Below are positions 49,813-60,454 of a DNA stretch of 64,000 nucleotides, piece by piece. Below the pieces are notes generated by a model. It had not been told where the DNA came from and ran no database searches. It saw nothing but the letters and a program-made list of their open reading frames with translations. The first letter of the stretch is position 1. Each line of letters begins with the position of its first letter. Position numbers and translations under genes: made by a program. This stretch comes from Odiellus spinosus (Eukaryota; Arthropoda; Arachnida; Opiliones; Phalangiidae), in assembly GCA_963920705.1 (NCBI GenBank), contig OY987233.1, positions 4,702,001-4,766,000 on the forward strand. The letters run 5' to 3'.

Positions 49813-50603
49813 CCTTTGTTTAAACACTAAAGAGATCGATCGTATAATCTAATTATGGCTTTTTCCTCTCTCTTGTATAATCAAACTAAATTGTCACGTG
49901 ATAGTATTTGTTCTATTTATGGTAGCTACGATTACACTTTCATTTTTGGATTTTATTATTAGGAACCCAACTTAGATGTTTTTTTACTTTCTAGATAATT
50001 GTATCATACTTATTCTAGAGAAAACTTTGTAAGGCACATACTTGTAAATTTGATTTTATTCACTTCTGTTCGCTGTTAGTTTGCTTAATGCGAATACATA
50101 CGCGAATATGGTACACCTGATATATATTACTTTGTGGTCACGCAATGAAATGATTTTCATCTGTCATTTTTCAGACACGCTCTTGATTTCGAAGTCCAAA
50201 CTAATACTAGGCATATATGAAATTTTCATTTAAAAAGTTTTCACTTTTTACGTACTACCAAAGAAACTCGTGAAAATGCTGAAATTGAAAAATATTTATA
50301 TTTATTTTACAAGATATTTCTAGAAATTCATGGCTAAATTACGGGGAATTTAATTCTATTAATTATGATGAGAAAATTCCTTCAACGTGAGGTATTATAA
50401 TGTAATCTATGTGTCATGACGTAAGATAGGCAAAGGCTACGGGGAATTTGGAAAATACCAAACATTAATTCGTCGTTATAATAGGTATGAAAATCTCTAC
50501 TCACACGGGGGTGCCCTTGTCGAAAAGCTTAATTTAATTATATCATTAATCGTTATCCTATAACTTTAATCCATAGAAATTCTTGATATTATAAACATTT
50601 GCG
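49813..50603. other. Spacer downstream of IR unit 2
   Basis: No exon or repeat recognised; this is the 3' flank of unit 2 and the 5' flank of unit 1. Confidence 0.45.
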
Positions 50604-50609
50604 TTTATT
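50604..50609 (-). terminator. Poly(A) signal overlapping the stop of IR unit 2
   Basis: The minus strand reads AAGTAATAAACGC: the stop TAA is the first part of AATAAA. With such a short 3' UTR another signal may be used; unit 3 has an AATAAA 38-43 bp past its stop. Confidence 0.35.
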
Positions 50610-52681
50610 ACTTTAAAAAAAAATAATGTGCGTGAAGGATCGTTTTAATACTAATTGAAGGCTTGATTGCGCGGTGCTTACGCCACCATTGGTAGTTGAA
50701 CGATAATATCTCTATCAGTAAACTAACGAAGCCAATCAAACATCCGCAAAGTAGAATTGCAAATATGAATTTCAGATCAGACAGTCCGATATAATTCTCG
50801 TTGTCGCTCTTGTTAGTGGTCGTTGGTTGGTTGAGTACTTTCGTATCTTCGTGTTGCCATTTGCCGATTAACCCCACGCTGACTAGGACATTTAACCTAG
50901 ACAAGTATAAGGATTTATTATTATTACAATTCAAATATTCTTGATTTAGGCTATGGTTTGGCCAATAGGATCTGACCCTGTGATGTCAGAATTATTTTAA
51001 ACTACCATTTATCGATGTCATCCCTGCTGGGAAACTGTTTGCGCAAGCTTATGGCCATATTGTCGATGAATATATTCTCTTTGCCGCAATGAAGCGTCTC
51101 CAAGGGCAGATTGAAATGGAACAGTAATCGTTTTACATAATTTCGAGTTGTTATTAAGGCAAAATTCTCATTCATCAACATTTTCATGTTTTGCTCGTAT
51201 GTCTTAGGCGGCACAAAATTTTTTTTCATAGTTGATTTAGCGAATATTTTCATGTGTTCCACATTCGACATCTGTAATTGAAGATATGTAAATTTCAAGC
51301 TAGGACATGAACTCGTGCCACGAAAATAACGTGGCCTTTTTAAAAAATTTTAGAAAAGCAACGTGACTTTAATTTTTCCAGTTTTGATATCCTCGATGTA
51401 TTAAGCAGAAAATGTCAAGTAAAATTCTTTGTACCATAAGTTCGTGATAATATGAAGTGTATTGAAGGGGGCTGATGACGTAACCTCTGTTTTTGATGGC
51501 ATTTATCATATCCGAGATGGTATCGATGGGCGGGGTGACTGGGATCAAACTAGCTGCCGAGGTCAGCGTACACTCGTAGAGCTTGCAAATACAACCCGCC
51601 GTAATCAGGAATACCAGTAAAGACATGACAACTGATAACTCATCCTTTTGTCGATCCAAATTAATATCTAACGTAAGATGAAAAGCGAATTTATTTATAT
51701 ATTTCGCAATACTCGTAAACTCGATATCTGGTTGCTTACTTTGTCGCAATATAATTTCCAGCATCGTCTGCGCACTCATAATCTTCGATTTCAATAATTC
51801 CAAGTATTCCATGATTTTAACGATTGATAGAAGTATGACTAACAAGGACCCCAAAAGTATCCAGACCTAGGATTCGCCGATATTTATAATGGAGTTATGA
51901 TAAGACTTGACGTGTTAATAGTATACTTGTCTGTCCATTGGTTCAGCGAAGAACACGCTATCCACCTCTTGATAAGCGTCGATGCTCTTGGTGACGAAGG
52001 TGACCTGTTCTTGGATATAGGGACATGTGAAATCGACGTATTTGGCGCGTGACGTGGTGGGCGAAATCTCTGAGATGGCCATGTCGGCTTCGTGACGAGC
52101 TACCATTCCTATCATTCCGCTGCATTGACCATTGTTGCAGTTTCCCCATTTGCCGTCAACCGGAGTGACCAGCGCGTACCTAGACAAAATGAAGAACAAT
52201 TTTCTTCAGCTTATAGACTGATGTTGACACGACCTTTCGCTCTCTATATAAACAAACGATTGTTGCTTGCTTCGTAGAATAAAACTATACTTAATAAAGG
52301 TTATAGTCACTTGAACTTCATCTTTGACGAAAGTACTTGTAGGATTTCAAAGTCCCTTCCTTTTACACCCGCGAGTTTGTTGCTTATATTGACGAATCGA
52401 AAAAAAGTGCGCTGTCGAAAAATACAGCGCGTATAAATAATCGTTGTCTGAAAATTTTAAAATACTAACTAATCGGTCATTGAAAACTCGCAATTACACG
52501 AAATTATAGATTTTAAATTACATACTCGCGTCTTTTACGCTTCTAGATGCTCGTAACCTTGACCGACGTTTGACATTATCAAAGGTTCCGCTTTCGCTGC
52601 GGCAAAAATACTCGTAATGGTACTTACGTTCATGACCGCCACCACTAAGGTCAGGTTTCCCAAAGATCCCATTATTGCCAT
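50608..52681 (-). CDS. Ionotropic receptor, tandem unit 2, 7 exons, apparently intact
   Basis: Exons in transcript order: 52681-52628, 52411-52311, 52179-51927, 51866-51740, 51667-51435, 51271-51006, 50896-50608 (1323 nt, 440 aa). S1 lobe: GVKGRDFEILQVLSSKM, YALVTPVDGKWGNC, GMIGMVARHEADMAISEISP; TTSRAKYVDFTCPY carries the Arg at the iGluR ligand position. TM1 VWILLGSLLVILLSIVKIME, pore segment, M3 with YECTLTSAASL (equivalent of SYTANLTS), S2 with an FIDN...KQFPSRDDIDKW stretch, TM4 LKFIFAILLCGCLIGFVSLL. The start at 52681 gives MAIMGSLGNLTLVVAVMN; the second Met (52672) is the position kept in all four units. No classical signal peptide, so a leader exon upstream is likely. Expected in sensory-neuron membranes (family knowledge). 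Confidence 0.85.
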
Positions 52682-52969
52682 ATTGCCTGTTAGAATACCA
52701 ATTACTAACTGATACGACGCTGCTTTTCAAAATAAATTCCGTCCTTCAAAAGCATCTTTGAACGAATTCTAAAATTGAATACCGGAAATTAATTGCATTT
52801 TCAGCCCTTCCGTGGTTTTCATTTAATTTATTTTTAATCATGTCCGGTTTCAGCAACTGTCCATTGCCGAATGTCTACTTAGTAAAAACACTCATTTCTA
52901 CGGTATATAATCTTTATCAATCGAATTTCTTTAAGCCTCTGTTTCACCCAAATAATTCGGCCGAATATA

Positions 52970-53516
52970 CAGGGTGACCAGATTAAATATAATAAAAAAC
53001 AGGCCTTCAAGCATTTCTGTCGTTGATTTCGGAAAGCATTATATCACTTTATTTCACAAAAGTAAACATCGCCCCGTAGCTTAATACTATCAGCAAAGGT
53101 CCAGCTAGACGTACTACTCCATCACTTAAAACTAGCCAAAAAAGTCATCACCCCTGACTGGCTCGAGTGATTTGGACTTTTCCTCGATATTTTGAGTCGG
53201 GAGAGAGGGACGGAATTTAGGCGGGCCGCGCTTGGCTATATTGTCTTCCCTTGCAACTCCGAAATTTCTCCGCAGAGTTTCGCTTCCTCCGTTGACTATT
53301 TACGCGGCGACTGCGGCCGCTAGAGTTTTTGCGAATGAGAATCTGTCGGTACATTCACCCGGGCCTTTGCTAATAGTATTAAGCTACGTGGAGTTGTTTA
53401 CTTTTATGGAATAAAGTGATAGAATTTTGATTATATTAATATGACGAGGTCGTCCATATTCAATTTGAACGGTGGTCACGAACTTCATTGCTCCTTGTTT
53501 TTACCTTCGCACCCTG
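52970..53516. mobile_element. CAGGGTGACC MITE (family H) with nested family A copy, upstream of IR unit 2
   Basis: Starts CAGGGTGACCAGATTAAATA after 'ccgaatata'. A complementary CACCCTG near 53516 may be its other end, which makes the family A element nested. The same start in the same context lies upstream of units 3 and 4, so the insertion predates those duplications. Confidence 0.5.
53032..53429 (-). mobile_element. MITE family A
   Basis: Left terminus eroded ('atatcactttatttcacaaa'), right end GTGATAGAATTTTG; the interior is standard, with the GCGGCCGC core. Confidence 0.8.
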
Positions 53517-53720
53517 TATGTTGAGAATATTGTGTTTACGTTTATAAATAAAATATACGATTTCGGGCGAGTAGAGAGCCGTAAATAAGCCCAAAAATGA
53601 TTGTGTTAATCCACGCAACTCGAAATTAAACATATCAAACAGCAACTCCGCGTGTGTCTCTTTGTCGCGAATGAAATAAAGCCATTGTTGCTTGTCTTGT
53701 TTCTAAATAAACTATCGATC
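53455..53720 (-). other. Upstream block shared by the IR units (unit 2 copy)
   Basis: The best open copy on the minus strand: WLYFIRDKETHAELLFDMFN, then ELRGLTQSFLGLFTALYSPE, then a donor-like AAAC|GTAAAC. Sixty-odd codons are open, but other units carry stops or frame changes. It starts about 770 bp upstream of the first IR exon. Confidence 0.45.
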
Positions 53721-54392
53721 CATTTCATCACACCTGTTGTTGGAAAAAGTGGCCAGGTAGAAATGTCCTATACTTCTTACTAACCGTGTACCTCGTAAAA
53801 TATTAATCTGTCATGGTATCTCTGGAAAACTATTAAAGTGGGTCAAAAGCTAACACAGACCTGGAAACATCAGGGAATTTCAAAATAAGTCTGAACAGTC
53901 AGGGAATTTAGAAATTGTCGGAAGGTCAAGGAATTTGAAATTGTCCAAAGGTTAGGGTACAATCTAGCATTATTCCGTTAGACCAGAGAGGCTTCCATAT
54001 ATAGATGCGTGAAAATTTATTATATGGTCAGAACCTTCAAAACATTTAGGGATAATCCGTATTGGGAAAGGCACGTTTTATTTTTCAAAGAACAAATGTT
54101 GTCATAGTGAGATGCTTATATAAATTAAAACTGGGGTATGCGCTTGAAATCATTTTATTTACTGAGTAAAGACACGGACATTTTCAATCAACGTTTTACA
54201 AGCTTTTGCTCTCTCTTTTCCTATAAAGTAGCTTACATCAGATTCATTTCTAAGATGTGTTAAATAGCTGAATCATTTTGATACGCGGGATAATTGCACC
54301 TCTGTCTCTCAGTATTTTATTTTAACATTCGGTTTGTCGATTCCTTATCATCAAAAACCTTAACTTCATGTGGCGAATATAATAATTTGCAT
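53721..54392. other. Spacer with a family G remnant
   Basis: 'agacctggaaacatcaggga' and following units near 53860-53955 match the left part of family G. The rest is unassigned. Confidence 0.45.
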
Positions 54393-54398
54393 TTTATT
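54393..54398 (-). terminator. Poly(A) signal of IR unit 3
   Basis: AATAAA on the minus strand about 40 nt past the stop codon. Confidence 0.5.
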
Positions 54399-54435
54399 AC
54401 TTAAAATAAATATTCAATGTGCGTGCTGGATCGTT

Positions 54436-55136
54436 TTAATACCAAATGAAAGCATTAATAGGTTTAATTGCGCGGTGCTTACGCCCTGATTGGTAGTTGA
54501 ACGATAATATCTCTATCAGTAAACTGAGGAAGCCAGTCAAACATCCGAAAATTAGAATTGCAAATATGAATTTCAGATCAGTCAGTCCGATGTAATTCAC
54601 CATGTCGCTCTTGTTAGTAGTTCTTGGTGGGTTGAATACTTTCGTATCTTCGTGTTCCCATTTGCCGATTAACCCAACGCTGACTAAGACATTTAACCTA
54701 GACAAGTATAAGGATTTAATATTATTACAATTCAAATATTCTTGATTTAGGCTATGGTTTGGCCAATAGGATCTGACTCACGGCCCTGTCATGTAAGAAT
54801 TATTATAAACTCTACCATTTATCGATGTCATTCCTGCGTGGAAACTGTTTGCTCAAGCTTATGGCGATATTGTCGATGAAAACATTCTCTTTGCCGCAAT
54901 GAAGAGTCTCCAAGGGCAGATTGAAAAGGAGAAGCATTCGTTTTACATAATTTCGAGATGTTATTAAGGCAAAATTCTCATTCATCAACATTTTCATATT
55001 TTGCTCGTATGTCATAGGTGATATAAATTTTTTTTTCTTAGTTGATTTAGCGAATATTTTCATGTGTTCCACATTCGACATCTGTAATTGAAGATATGTA
55101 AATTTCAAGCTAGGACATAAACTCGTGCCTTAGTCA

Positions 55137-55168
<32 letters not shown>

Positions 55169-56482
55169 AAGACTTTAATTTTTTCAGTTTTGATATCCTC
55201 GTTGTATTACGCAGAAAATTTCAAGTAAATATCCTATGTACCATAAGTTCGTGATAATATGAAGTGCCTTGAATGGCGCAGATGACGTAACCTCTGTTTT
55301 TGATGGCATTTATCATATCCGAGATGGTATCGATGGGCGGGGTGACTGGGATCAAACTGGCTGCCGAGGTCAACATACACTCGTAGAGTGAGCAAATACA
55401 ACCCGCCGTAATCAGGAATACCAGTAATGTCATGACAACTGATAGCTTTTCCTTTTTTCGATCCAAATTAATACCTAACGTAAGAAGAAAAGCGAATTTA
55501 TTTATTTCACAATACTCGTAAACTCGATATTTGGTCGCTTACCTTGTTGTAATATAATTTCCAGTATCGTTTGCGCACTCATAATCTTCGATTTCAATAA
55601 TTCCAAGTATTCCATGATTTTAACGATTGATAGAAGTATGACTAACAAGGACCCCAAAAGTATCCAGACCTAGGATTCGCCGATATTTATAATGGAGTTA
55701 TGATAAGACTTGACATGTTAATAGGATACTTGTCTTTCCATTGGTTCAGCGAGAAACACGCTATCGACCTCTTGATAAGCGTCGATGCTCTTGGTGACGA
55801 AGGTGACCTGTTCTTGGATATAGGGACACGTGAAATCGACGTATTTGGCGCGTGACGTGGTGGGTGAGATCTCTGAGATGGCCATGTCGGCCTCGTGACG
55901 AGCTACCATTCCTATCATCCCGCTGCATTGACCATTGTCGCAGTTTCCCCATTTGCCGTCAATCGGAGTCACCAGCGCGTACCTAGACAAAACGAACAAT
56001 TTTCCTCAGCTGATGCTGACACGACCTTTCGCTCTCTATAAAAAATCGATTGTTGCTTGCAGCGTAGAATAAAGCTATACTTAATAAAGGTTATAGTTAC
56101 TTGAACTTCATCTTTGACGAAAGTACTTGTAGGATTTCAAAGTCCCTTCCCTTTACACCCGCGAGTTTGTTGCTAATATTGATGAATCGAAAAAAAGGGC
56201 GCTGTCGAAAAAATATAGCGTGTAGAGGCATAAAATTAAATAACCGTTGTCTGAAAAATTTAAAATACTAACTAATCGGTCATTGAAAACTCCGGAAATT
56301 ATATATGGTAAATTACATACTCGCGTCTGTTACGCTTCTAGATGCTCGTAGCCTTGACCGACTTTTGACATTATCAAAGGTTTCGATAGTATAATAGCAT
56401 CTTTCGATGCGGCAAAAATACTCGTAATGGTACTTACGTTCATGACCGCCACCACTAAGGTCAGGTTTCCCAAAGATCCCAT
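54436..56482 (-). CDS. Ionotropic receptor, tandem unit 3, 7 exons, apparently intact
   Basis: Exons in transcript order: 56482-56438, 56201-56101, 55982-55730, 55669-55543, 55474-55242, 55081-54816, 54697-54436 (1287 nt, 428 aa). It is a close copy of unit 2 in exons and introns alike. The first Met of unit 2 (ATGGCAATA) is ACGGCAATA here, so translation in this exon starts at MGSLGNLTLVVAVMN. It keeps TTSRAKYVDFTCPY with the ligand-site Arg, TM1, YECMLTSAASL, FIDNIAISLSKQFPRRNDID and TM4 LKFIFAILIFGCLTGFLSLL. The C-terminus (PINAFIWY) differs from that of unit 2 because of a small length change in the last exon. No disabling change was seen in the spliced frame. Confidence 0.83.
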
Positions 56483-56634
56483 TATTGCCGTATTGCCTGT
56501 TAGAATACCAATTACTAACTGATACGAAGCAGGTTGACAAAATAAATTCGGTCCTTTAAAAGGATATCTTTGAACGAATATTAAAATTGAATACAGAAAA
56601 TGAACTGAATTTTCAGCTCTTCAGTGATTTTCTT

Positions 56635-56786
56635 TTAAAGGGAAACTTCAAGCTAAAAATGGAGCAGCTTATAAACCAAAAGCGTGTCTAAAAATTGATT
56701 GAAACTTCTCAAATAAATGTTTTGCCACTGTGATTCCGAAAATAAATTCAAAAGCTGTTCCATTTTAGTTCCATGTTTTCCTTTAA
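56635..56786. mobile_element. Family C MITE, internally deleted
   Basis: 152 bp; the two outer ends (TTAAAGGGAAACTTCAAGC and GTTTTCCTTTAA) are joined with the centre lost. Confidence 0.75.
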
Positions 56787-57080
56787 CCGCGTGCATACTA
56801 AGCCTTGGAATCGATTTAAACCGTTTCAAAACGTTTCGCTAGAGTCGTGTGAACGGGAATCCGTCTTTTCTCGAATCGGTTTGATTCGATTTCTCGAAAC
56901 TGATTCGGAAACCAGTTTCGTACCGATTCGGTTTCAACAACCGATAGATGAAGCTACCATAAATCGATTTATGAAGATAAGGTGTGAACACATGACTCTT
57001 AAAACGAATCCTGGCGATTTGAATATCGGTTTCATTTTACCGTTTCAAATCGATTAAAGAATGCTAGTGTGACCGTAGCT
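56786..57080 (+). mobile_element. MITE family B
   Basis: ACCGCGTGCATACTAAGC to CTAGTGTGACCGTAGCT, abutting the family C element; the full interior is present. Confidence 0.85.
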
Positions 57081-57326
57081 TTTAATATCTCTCGTTTTAT
57101 CGTTAAATCGCTGCCACCGTCAGGTTCCAGCAACCGGCCATTGCCAAAATGCCCGCTGAAGTGAAAATTACACCTTTCTTTCCCCTTTTTGGCAGAGCCT
57201 ATTCTAAAGTTTATTTTTACCTCAATTTAATTTAAACCTTTGTAGCTCTTATTTCTACTTTATTTTATTTGGGAAAAAATCGGATTTCCATAAGCTGTTT
57301 CAATACAAAGAATTCGATCGAATATA

Positions 57327-58430
57327 CAGGGTGACCAGACTAAATAAATATCCTTTATTTTAATATTTTTTTCCATTGCTTCCTATTAATTAATAGGAAT
57401 AAACACCCATCCCGGCGACACCGAAATTCTTTTTCCCTATCATTCCCGCTCCCAAATCTCATTCCTTTGAAATGTCTAATTATTTGGGGTATATGGTTTT
57501 CGGAGGCTAGTTAAGAACAGTGTTTCTATTAATTCTTATATATTTTCCTATCATTTTAGTGCTATTTTTGATATATTTTACTATAATTTAGTGTTATTTC
57601 TCTTATATTTTCTTATAATTTTAGTGTTTTTCTCCTGTATTCTCCTATATTTTACTGTTATTTCTCTAATACACTCCTATAAATTTATTATTATTTATCG
57701 TATACTTTACTATAATTTTCTTGTTAATTCTCCTATATTTTCCTATAATTTAGTTTTATTTCTCCTATATTCTCCTATAATTTTAGTTTTAATTCTCCTA
57801 TATCTTCCTATAATTTTAGTTTTATTTCTCCTATATTTTCCTATAATTTTAGTTTTATTTCTCCTATATTTTCCTATAATTTTAGTTTTATTTCTCCTAT
57901 ATTTTCCTATAATTTTAGTTTTATTTCTCCTATATTTTCCTATAATTTTAGTTTTATTTCTCCTATATTTTCCTATAATTTTAGTTTTATTTCTCCTATA
58001 TTTTCCTATAATTTTAATTTTATTTCTCCTATATTTTCCTATAATTTTAATTTTATTTCTCCTATATTTTCCTATAATTTTAATTTTATTTATCCTATAT
58101 TTTCCTATAATTTTAGTTTTATTTCTCCTATATTTTCCTATAATTTTAGTTTTATTTCTCCTATATTTTCCTATAATTTTAGTTTTATTTCTCCTATATT
58201 TTCCTATAATTTTAGTTTTATTTCTCCTATATTTTCCTATAATTTTAGTTTTATTTCTCCTATATTTTCCTATAATTTTAGTTTTATTTCTCCTATATTT
58301 TCCTATAATTTTAGTTTTATTTCTCCTATATTTTCCTATAATTTTAGTTTTATTTCTCCTATATTTTCCTATAATTTTAGTTTTATTTCTCCTATATTTT
58401 CCTATAATTCTAGTGTTATTTCTCCTATTC
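57327..58430. mobile_element. Family H MITE upstream of IR unit 3, filled by a minisatellite
   Basis: CAGGGTGACCAGACTAAATA in the same flank (CGATCGAATATA) as at 62903. Its interior shares TCCTATTTTCC-type motifs with other family H copies, and after 57590 it turns into the 33-bp array. The right terminus is missing; the array runs into a family C right arm. Confidence 0.6.
57735..58425. repeat. 33-bp minisatellite, about 20 units
   Basis: Unit TTTTAGTTTTATTTCTCCTA then TATTTTCCTATAA, very homogeneous. Because 33 is a multiple of three, one frame stays open as an 11-residue hydrophobic repeat (VLFLLYFPIIL); with no splice context, codon bias or conservation, this is not a gene. Confidence 0.96.
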
Positions 58431-58431
58431 T

Positions 58432-58612
58432 TTTAATGCTGGGACATTACCAGCGTTGTTGAAGGCTGAAATAGTATGATGGCCCAACTTTATATCTACT
58501 TTTATACGCGTCTGAAAGTTGTTTGAAACCTCTCGAATCCTTTTTTTGGCATGGTGATTCCGAAAATAAATTCAATAGCTCTTCCATTTTTAGCTCCAAG
58601 TTTCCCTTTTAG
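58432..58612. mobile_element. Family C MITE, right arm
   Basis: 'ttcttttaatgctgggacat' to 'gctccaagtttccctttt', directly after the minisatellite. Confidence 0.75.
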
Positions 58613-58669
58613 CATTTCTGTCGTTGATTTCCTGAAGCACAGGACGAGGCGGTCTTTTTTCCCTTTGGA

Positions 58670-58880
58670 CGGAGGTCACCCACTTCACTCTCCCATGTCT
58701 TCACTTTCGCCTCTGTATATAGAGAATTTCTATTTACGATTATAAATAAAATTCGATTTCGGGCGAGTAGAAAGTCGTAAAAAAAACTTCACGCAATGCA
58801 AAATTTAACATGCCAAGTGGAAACGTGCTTTCTATGCCGTTAACGAAATAAAGCCATTGTTGCTTGTCCGGTTTCTAAAT
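58670..58880 (-). other. Upstream block shared by the IR units (unit 3 copy)
   Basis: The minus strand retains WLYFVNGIES and FYSPEI but has deletions and a stop compared with the unit 2 copy. Confidence 0.45.
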
Positions 58881-59391
58881 CAACTATAGATCCATTTTAT
58901 CAAAATTGTTGTTGAAAAAAGTAGCCAGGTGGAAATGTTTCGTCGCGCTTAATGCATTTGACTGTGTACCTTAAAATATTGTTTTTATATTATCTGCGGA
59001 AACTTTTAAATTGGGTCAAAATCTACCTTGCTTGACCAGAGGACCAACAAAGTTAAATTTTCAAGGGTAATATCCACAGACCTAGAAAACCTGGAAACGT
59101 TAGGGAATTTCAAGATAGGTCCGAAAAGTCAGGAAAATAAAATGGAAGAATCGAGCATTATTCCGTTTGGCCAAGGAAGCCTTCCATATAGGCGTAAAAG
59201 TTCATTGTAGGGTGAGAACCTTCGAAAAATTTAAGGATTTTCAAGTATGTTTTCCTCAGTCTTAGAAAAGAACCATCACTGCCAACTGTTTTCAGTAAAT
59301 AAGATAAAAATGCATGGTGTAATCTCTTTACAGTTACCGAAAATTAATCGATCCATTTTATCGCGCAAAATGAAATATATTTTACGAATCC
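58881..59391. other. Spacer with a family G remnant
   Basis: 'ccacagacctagaaaacctg' to 'gtcaggaaaa' near 59072-59135 matches family G; the rest is unassigned. Confidence 0.45.
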
Positions 59392-59840
59392 CAGGGTGAC
59401 CACTTTTCCTATATTTCCTATATTTTCACCTTCTTCCTATTTTCTCCTATAATTTAATGGCAATTCCTATAATCTCCTATATTTCTTCTCAAAATCTCTT
59501 GTTAAGGATAAAGTTATAAATCATACTGTTAGCTCTGGCTGTATAAGATTATTTTAACTTAACTGTACATTTTCCAGTTAAAATAGTCTGTAATATTCCA
59601 TACTATTTAAGCAATTTGATCTTATTAATACCATGTTTAAACCGGTGGGGAGAGTTGTGACGCAATAATAAACATGGTTCCTACTTTTATTATTTTCCTA
59701 TTGTATCATATATTTTCCACTTATTTCTTCCTATTTTATCCTATATTTTACATAAAATTCTTCCTATATTTTCCTATATTTCACAAAGAAATTTCCTATA
59801 TTTCCTATATAGGATTTTAAAATTTTCAGTGGTCACCCTG
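59392..59840. mobile_element. Family H MITE, complete copy
   Basis: 449 bp, CAGGGTGACCACTTTTCCTA to GTGGTCACCCTG. It is flanked by GAATCC on both sides (59386-59391, 59841-59846). The interior is rich in TCCTATATTTTCCTAT, the motif that forms the 33-bp array in the copy at 57327. Confidence 0.8.
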
Positions 59841-60059
59841 GAATCCACAAAAGATTTATTTATTATAACTTCCGTTGAGATGAGACCGAATATAAATGTA
59901 CAGTACAGTTTTTGTTTCAAATCGTTGTGTTTCTCATTGGTTCTGACCGTCGCTGCGTGGCTTCCTACAGACATCAGATGTATTAAAAAGCTGTTTAATT
60001 TTGAAACGGAGTATGATATGGTACCTATATCTCTCACTATTCTATTTTAACGCTCTGTC

Positions 60060-60347
60060 AATAGTCCTGGTCGATTTGCCGGAAATGGGCCCTTGTCTCA
60101 TAGCCGCGCTGCCATCTTTTTGTAGTAACAGGTTGCCAGACTATTTCTAATTTTATTTCCCACAAACCAAATTCAAGTTGTTAGTCCAACGCTTCCTATA
60201 TGATAAAGTATAGGAGGCGTTGGTTAGTCTGTAGCTATTTTCACACTACAAAAAGATGGCGGACGATCACGTGACAAAAAGTTTTCCCCGCCAAAATTTC
60301 CGCGAGGTTCTCTAGACTTCCGGTTTTGTAAATCGACCAGGACTATT
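60060..60347. mobile_element. Foldback MITE (family I)
   Basis: Termini AATAGTCCTGGTCGATTT and complement. An inner pair 'gccatctttttgtagt' / 'actacaaaaagatggc' and a perfect central hairpin 'ccaacgcttcctata' / 'tataggaggcgttgg' lie inside. It lies about 100 bp from the 3' end of IR unit 4. Confidence 0.8.
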
Positions 60348-60454
60348 CCTTATCATCAAAAACCTTAACTTCAAAGAAAATGTGGCGAATTTAATCATTT
60401 GCTTTTATTTCTTTAAAAAAATAACTACAATATGGGTGATGAAACGTTTTAATA

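Noticed and set aside
51915-52149. Second reading frames over IR exon 3 in units 2-4 (for example the Arg/His-rich frame)
   Set aside because: Shadows of the IR frame, which has the domain match and splice support.
57591-58436. A 281-codon ORF with repeated VLFLLYFPIIL, looking like a membrane protein
   Set aside because: It is an exact product of the 33-bp array (33 is a multiple of three), with no variation by codon position and no homologous family.
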